Assembly: GCA_049509675.1 (NCBI GenBank)
Contig: JBEKZQ010000457.1
Span: forward strand, 1 to 7,672
Direction: 5' to 3'
Source of the DNA: JBEKZQ01 sp049509675
GTDB lineage: Bacteria > Planctomycetota > Planctomycetia > Pirellulales > Thermoguttaceae
DNA length: 7,672 nt
The notes below the pieces were generated by a model. The model worked only from the letters and a program-made list of their open reading frames with translations. It did not search any database and was not told the origin of the DNA. Each line of letters begins with the position of its first letter. Positions within the stretch are counted from its first letter, which is position 1. This document shows positions 6,246 to 7,672 of this stretch, one piece after another. The position numbers were made by a program, and so were the translations under genes.

Positions 6246-7143
6246 CGGCGACGTTCCGGAAGAACACGTCGGCGCGGTGATGGCATTCCAACACCCGCTG
6301 TTGCCCTTCGACCGACTTCCGTTCCACCAGCAGTCCGCGATTGGCCCGATCGTTGTACAGCCGGCGCAGCGCATATTCGATCTGCCCGCTGGTGATGCGC
6401 AAGCCCAGGTGGTCGCCGGCCACGGCTTCCATGGTATGGGCCTCATCGAAGACCACCACGTCGTAGGGCGGCAACAGGTTGACGTTCTGCTGTCGCAAGG
6501 CCAGGTCGGTGAAGAACAGGGCATGGTTGACGACCAGGACTTGGGCCCGGCTCATGCGCCGCCGGGCCGCGTAGTAGAAGCAGTTCTTATACTGCGGGCA
6601 GGCCCGGCCCATGCAGTTGCCGTGGTCGCTGGCGACCTCGTCCCAGACGGCGGGCAGGGGGCGAAAATCCAACTCCGACAACGTGCCGTCGTCGGTCTGC
6701 CGTGCCCAGTCGCGAATGTGGCGAAGCTGGTTGAACTGTTCCTCGTCGGTAAACAGGTTTTGGGCTCGGCCCAGGGCGTTGCCCAGCCGCCGCAGGCTGA
6801 GATAGTTCTGCCGGCCCTTGACCAGCACAGCCGTAAACTCCACCGGCATCACGCTCCGCAGCAGCGGCAGGTCCTTATGGATCAACTGTTCCTGGAGGCT
6901 GATGGTGTGGGTGGAAATGACCACCCGCCGCCCGTCCGTGGCCAGGGCGGCCAGGATGGCCGGCACGAGATAGGCGAAACTCTTGCCCACGCCGGTGCCC
7001 GCCTCGACCACCAGGTGTTCCTTTTGCCCGATGGCCTTGGCCACGGCCTCGGCCATGGCCAGTTGTTCGCCGCGCGGCTCGTAGTTCTCCAGCCGCGCGG
7101 CGATGCGGCCGCCGGGACCGAGGATTTCAGTAGGTGAGACCAT
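6145..7143 (-). CDS. dinG: DinG-type iron-sulfur DNA helicase, N-terminal part (frame breaks near 6240)
   Basis: This is the first RecA-like domain plus iron-sulfur domain of a DinG-family ATP-dependent DNA helicase. From ATG at 7143 (AAAGAG 5 nt upstream), a Q-motif-like YEPRGEQ is at 21-27, Walker A AGTGVGKS at 48-55 and the DEAH box in VVFDEAH at 230-236. Three iron-sulfur cysteines, C177, C182 and C188, have exactly the x4/x5 spacing of E. coli DinG. The first ligand position, in NYLSLRRL, is Ser116 rather than Cys. An in-frame ATG at 7197 lacks a ribosome binding site and would add 18 unfamiliar residues, so I prefer 7143. Helicase-like sequence runs to about residue 300 (FFRNVAD). The remaining 32 residues to the stop at 6145 are Arg/Pro/Gly-rich and look out of frame, while the rest of the helicase continues in the neighbouring frame. 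This could be a sequencing error, a recent mutation or recoding. Confidence 0.85.
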   Translation of the reverse strand: MVSPTEILGPGGRIAARLENYEPRGEQLAMAEAVAKAIGQKEHLVVEAGTGVGKSFAYLVPAILAALATDGRRVVISTHTISLQEQLIHKDLPLLRSVMPVEFTAVLVKGRQNYLSLRRLGNALGRAQNLFTDEEQFNQLRHIRDWARQTDDGTLSELDFRPLPAVWDEVASDHGNCMGRACPQYKNCFYYAARRRMSRAQVLVVNHALFFTDLALRQQNVNLLPPYDVVVFDEAHTMEAVAGDHLGLRITSGQIEYALRRLYNDRANRGLLVERKSVEGQQRVLECHHRADVFFRNVADGRAIRRQRPRPPAGGSPQRVERGPDASCGHGA

Positions 7144-7175
7144 ATAAGCTCTTTGATGGAATTTCAGGCCGGCAG

Positions 7176-7205
7176 TTGAAGCGGGCCCCTCTTCCATGTT
7201 ATGCT
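7176..7205 (+). promoter_or_regulatory. Candidate sigma70-type promoter for the zinc-ribbon gene
   Basis: TTGAAG (7176-7181) and TATGCT (7200-7205) are separated by 18 nt and lie 42 nt before the preferred start at 7248. The -10 match is four of six to TATAAT. This is a motif match in the 104-bp divergent gap and nothing more. The ATG-containing stretch at 7195-7203 overlaps it, which also argues against translation starting at 7197 on the minus strand. Confidence 0.35.
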
Positions 7206-7247
7206 AGCTGCGGTTTCGCGAGAAGCGGCATGGGCCGGAAGACGAAC

Positions 7248-7672
7248 ATGGCGATCGAGTTCCGTTGCAGCCAGTGTAACACCTTGCTGAGCGTTGGTGA
7301 TGAGGCGGCAGGGCGGCAAGCGAAATGCCCGCAATGCGGCGCCGTGGCCACCGTTCCGTCTGTTCCGGCCGCCCCGTCCGCCCCTGACCTGTCGCCGGCT
7401 GACAGTCCCTTCGCCTTGAGCGGCCCATCGCCGTTCGGGGCCGACTCTGAGAACCCTTACCAATCGCCCACGCACGCTGGCGATGTGCCAGTGACGTTTG
7501 AATTGGGCCGCGGCGCGGCCCTGCAGCGCGTCTCGGGACCAGCCACCGGCCTGCTGGTCACCGGCTGGCTAAGCCTGGTGTTGCAACTGCTGGGCATGAT
7601 CGCCAATATGGCGAGCATCGCCTTTCAGCAAGCGGGACCGGCCCGCAACGCCCCACAAATGCCCGGAATACC
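7248..7672 (+). CDS. Planctomycete-type zinc-ribbon membrane protein (partial, runs off the right edge)
   Basis: The frame is open for 141 codons to the window edge. It begins MAIEFRCSQC and holds a four-cysteine zinc ribbon, C7/C10 and C27/C30, with the connecting GDEAAGRQAKCPQC typical of planctomycete proteins that start this way. Residues 31-68 form a Pro/Ala/Ser-rich linker, NPYQSP is at 69-74, and a hydrophobic helix spans about 99-121 (GLLVTGWLSLVLQLLGMIA). I therefore expect a membrane protein with its zinc ribbon in the cytoplasm. The specific function is unknown and zinc binding is inferred from the cysteines. ATG at 7248 has GGAAG 6 nt upstream and gives the conserved N-terminus. 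An in-frame ATG at 7230, preceded by GAGAAG, would add MGRKTN. The gene is divergent from dinG and shares a short intergenic region with it. Confidence 0.8.
   Translation, partial: MAIEFRCSQCNTLLSVGDEAAGRQAKCPQCGAVATVPSVPAAPSAPDLSPADSPFALSGPSPFGADSENPYQSPTHAGDVPVTFELGRGAALQRVSGPATGLLVTGWLSLVLQLLGMIANMASIAFQQAGPARNAPQMPGI

Noticed and set aside
6088..7137. Long + strand open frame (349 codons) opposite the DinG-type gene
   Set aside because: It mirrors the helicase coding sequence, and its composition and lack of motifs mark it as a shadow.
7144..7197. Upstream ATG at 7197 as the dinG start
   Set aside because: It has no Shine-Dalgarno, overlaps the candidate promoter of the divergent gene, and the added residues do not look like the family N-terminus.

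Overview
The window looks like chromosomal DNA from a planctomycete, probably a high-GC member of the Pirellulales. The best lineage evidence is the partial + strand gene at the right end. It begins with a CxxC zinc ribbon (MAIEFRCSQC...CPQC), continues through a proline-rich linker with an NPYQSP motif, and enters a membrane segment, a layout I know from planctomycete genomes. The intergenic palindromes and short heptamer arrays also fit that group, but this is recollection of the lineage and has not been searched.

Layout, right to left. Five genes lie on the minus strand: a dinG-type helicase (7143 to 5190), hisF (4841 to 4062), a pilT-type ATPase (3994 to 2840), a GspE/PilB-like protein (2778 to 700) and a partial CvpA-like membrane protein (527 to beyond base 1). 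The zinc-ribbon gene (7248 to beyond 7672, +) diverges from dinG across a 104 bp gap that holds a plausible promoter. Gaps between the minus-strand genes are 348, 67, 61 and 172 bp. The 61 bp gap between pilT and the GspE-like gene, together with their related function, suggests co-transcription. The 348 bp dinG-hisF gap has no gene and is filled by nested palindromic repeats.

Functionally, HisF is a complete histidine/purine-link enzyme with no other his gene in view. The PilT-like protein has all its ATPase motifs. The GspE-like protein beside it is an intact 692-codon frame with the zinc tetracysteine and C-terminal domain preserved. However, its Walker A, Asp box, Walker B and His box are all degraded, it has a membrane-anchored N-terminus, and it carries about 85 extra residues in its N2 domain. 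It therefore looks like a membrane-bound pseudo-ATPase partnered with an active PilT-type motor. This pair is the most interesting content of the window.

The DinG-type helicase is split between two reading frames near 6225-6260. It also has serine where the first of the four iron-sulfur cysteines is expected. Short ACTGAAA arrays in opposite orientation bracket the two ATPase genes. I see no tRNA, rRNA, CRISPR array, transposase gene or phage gene.
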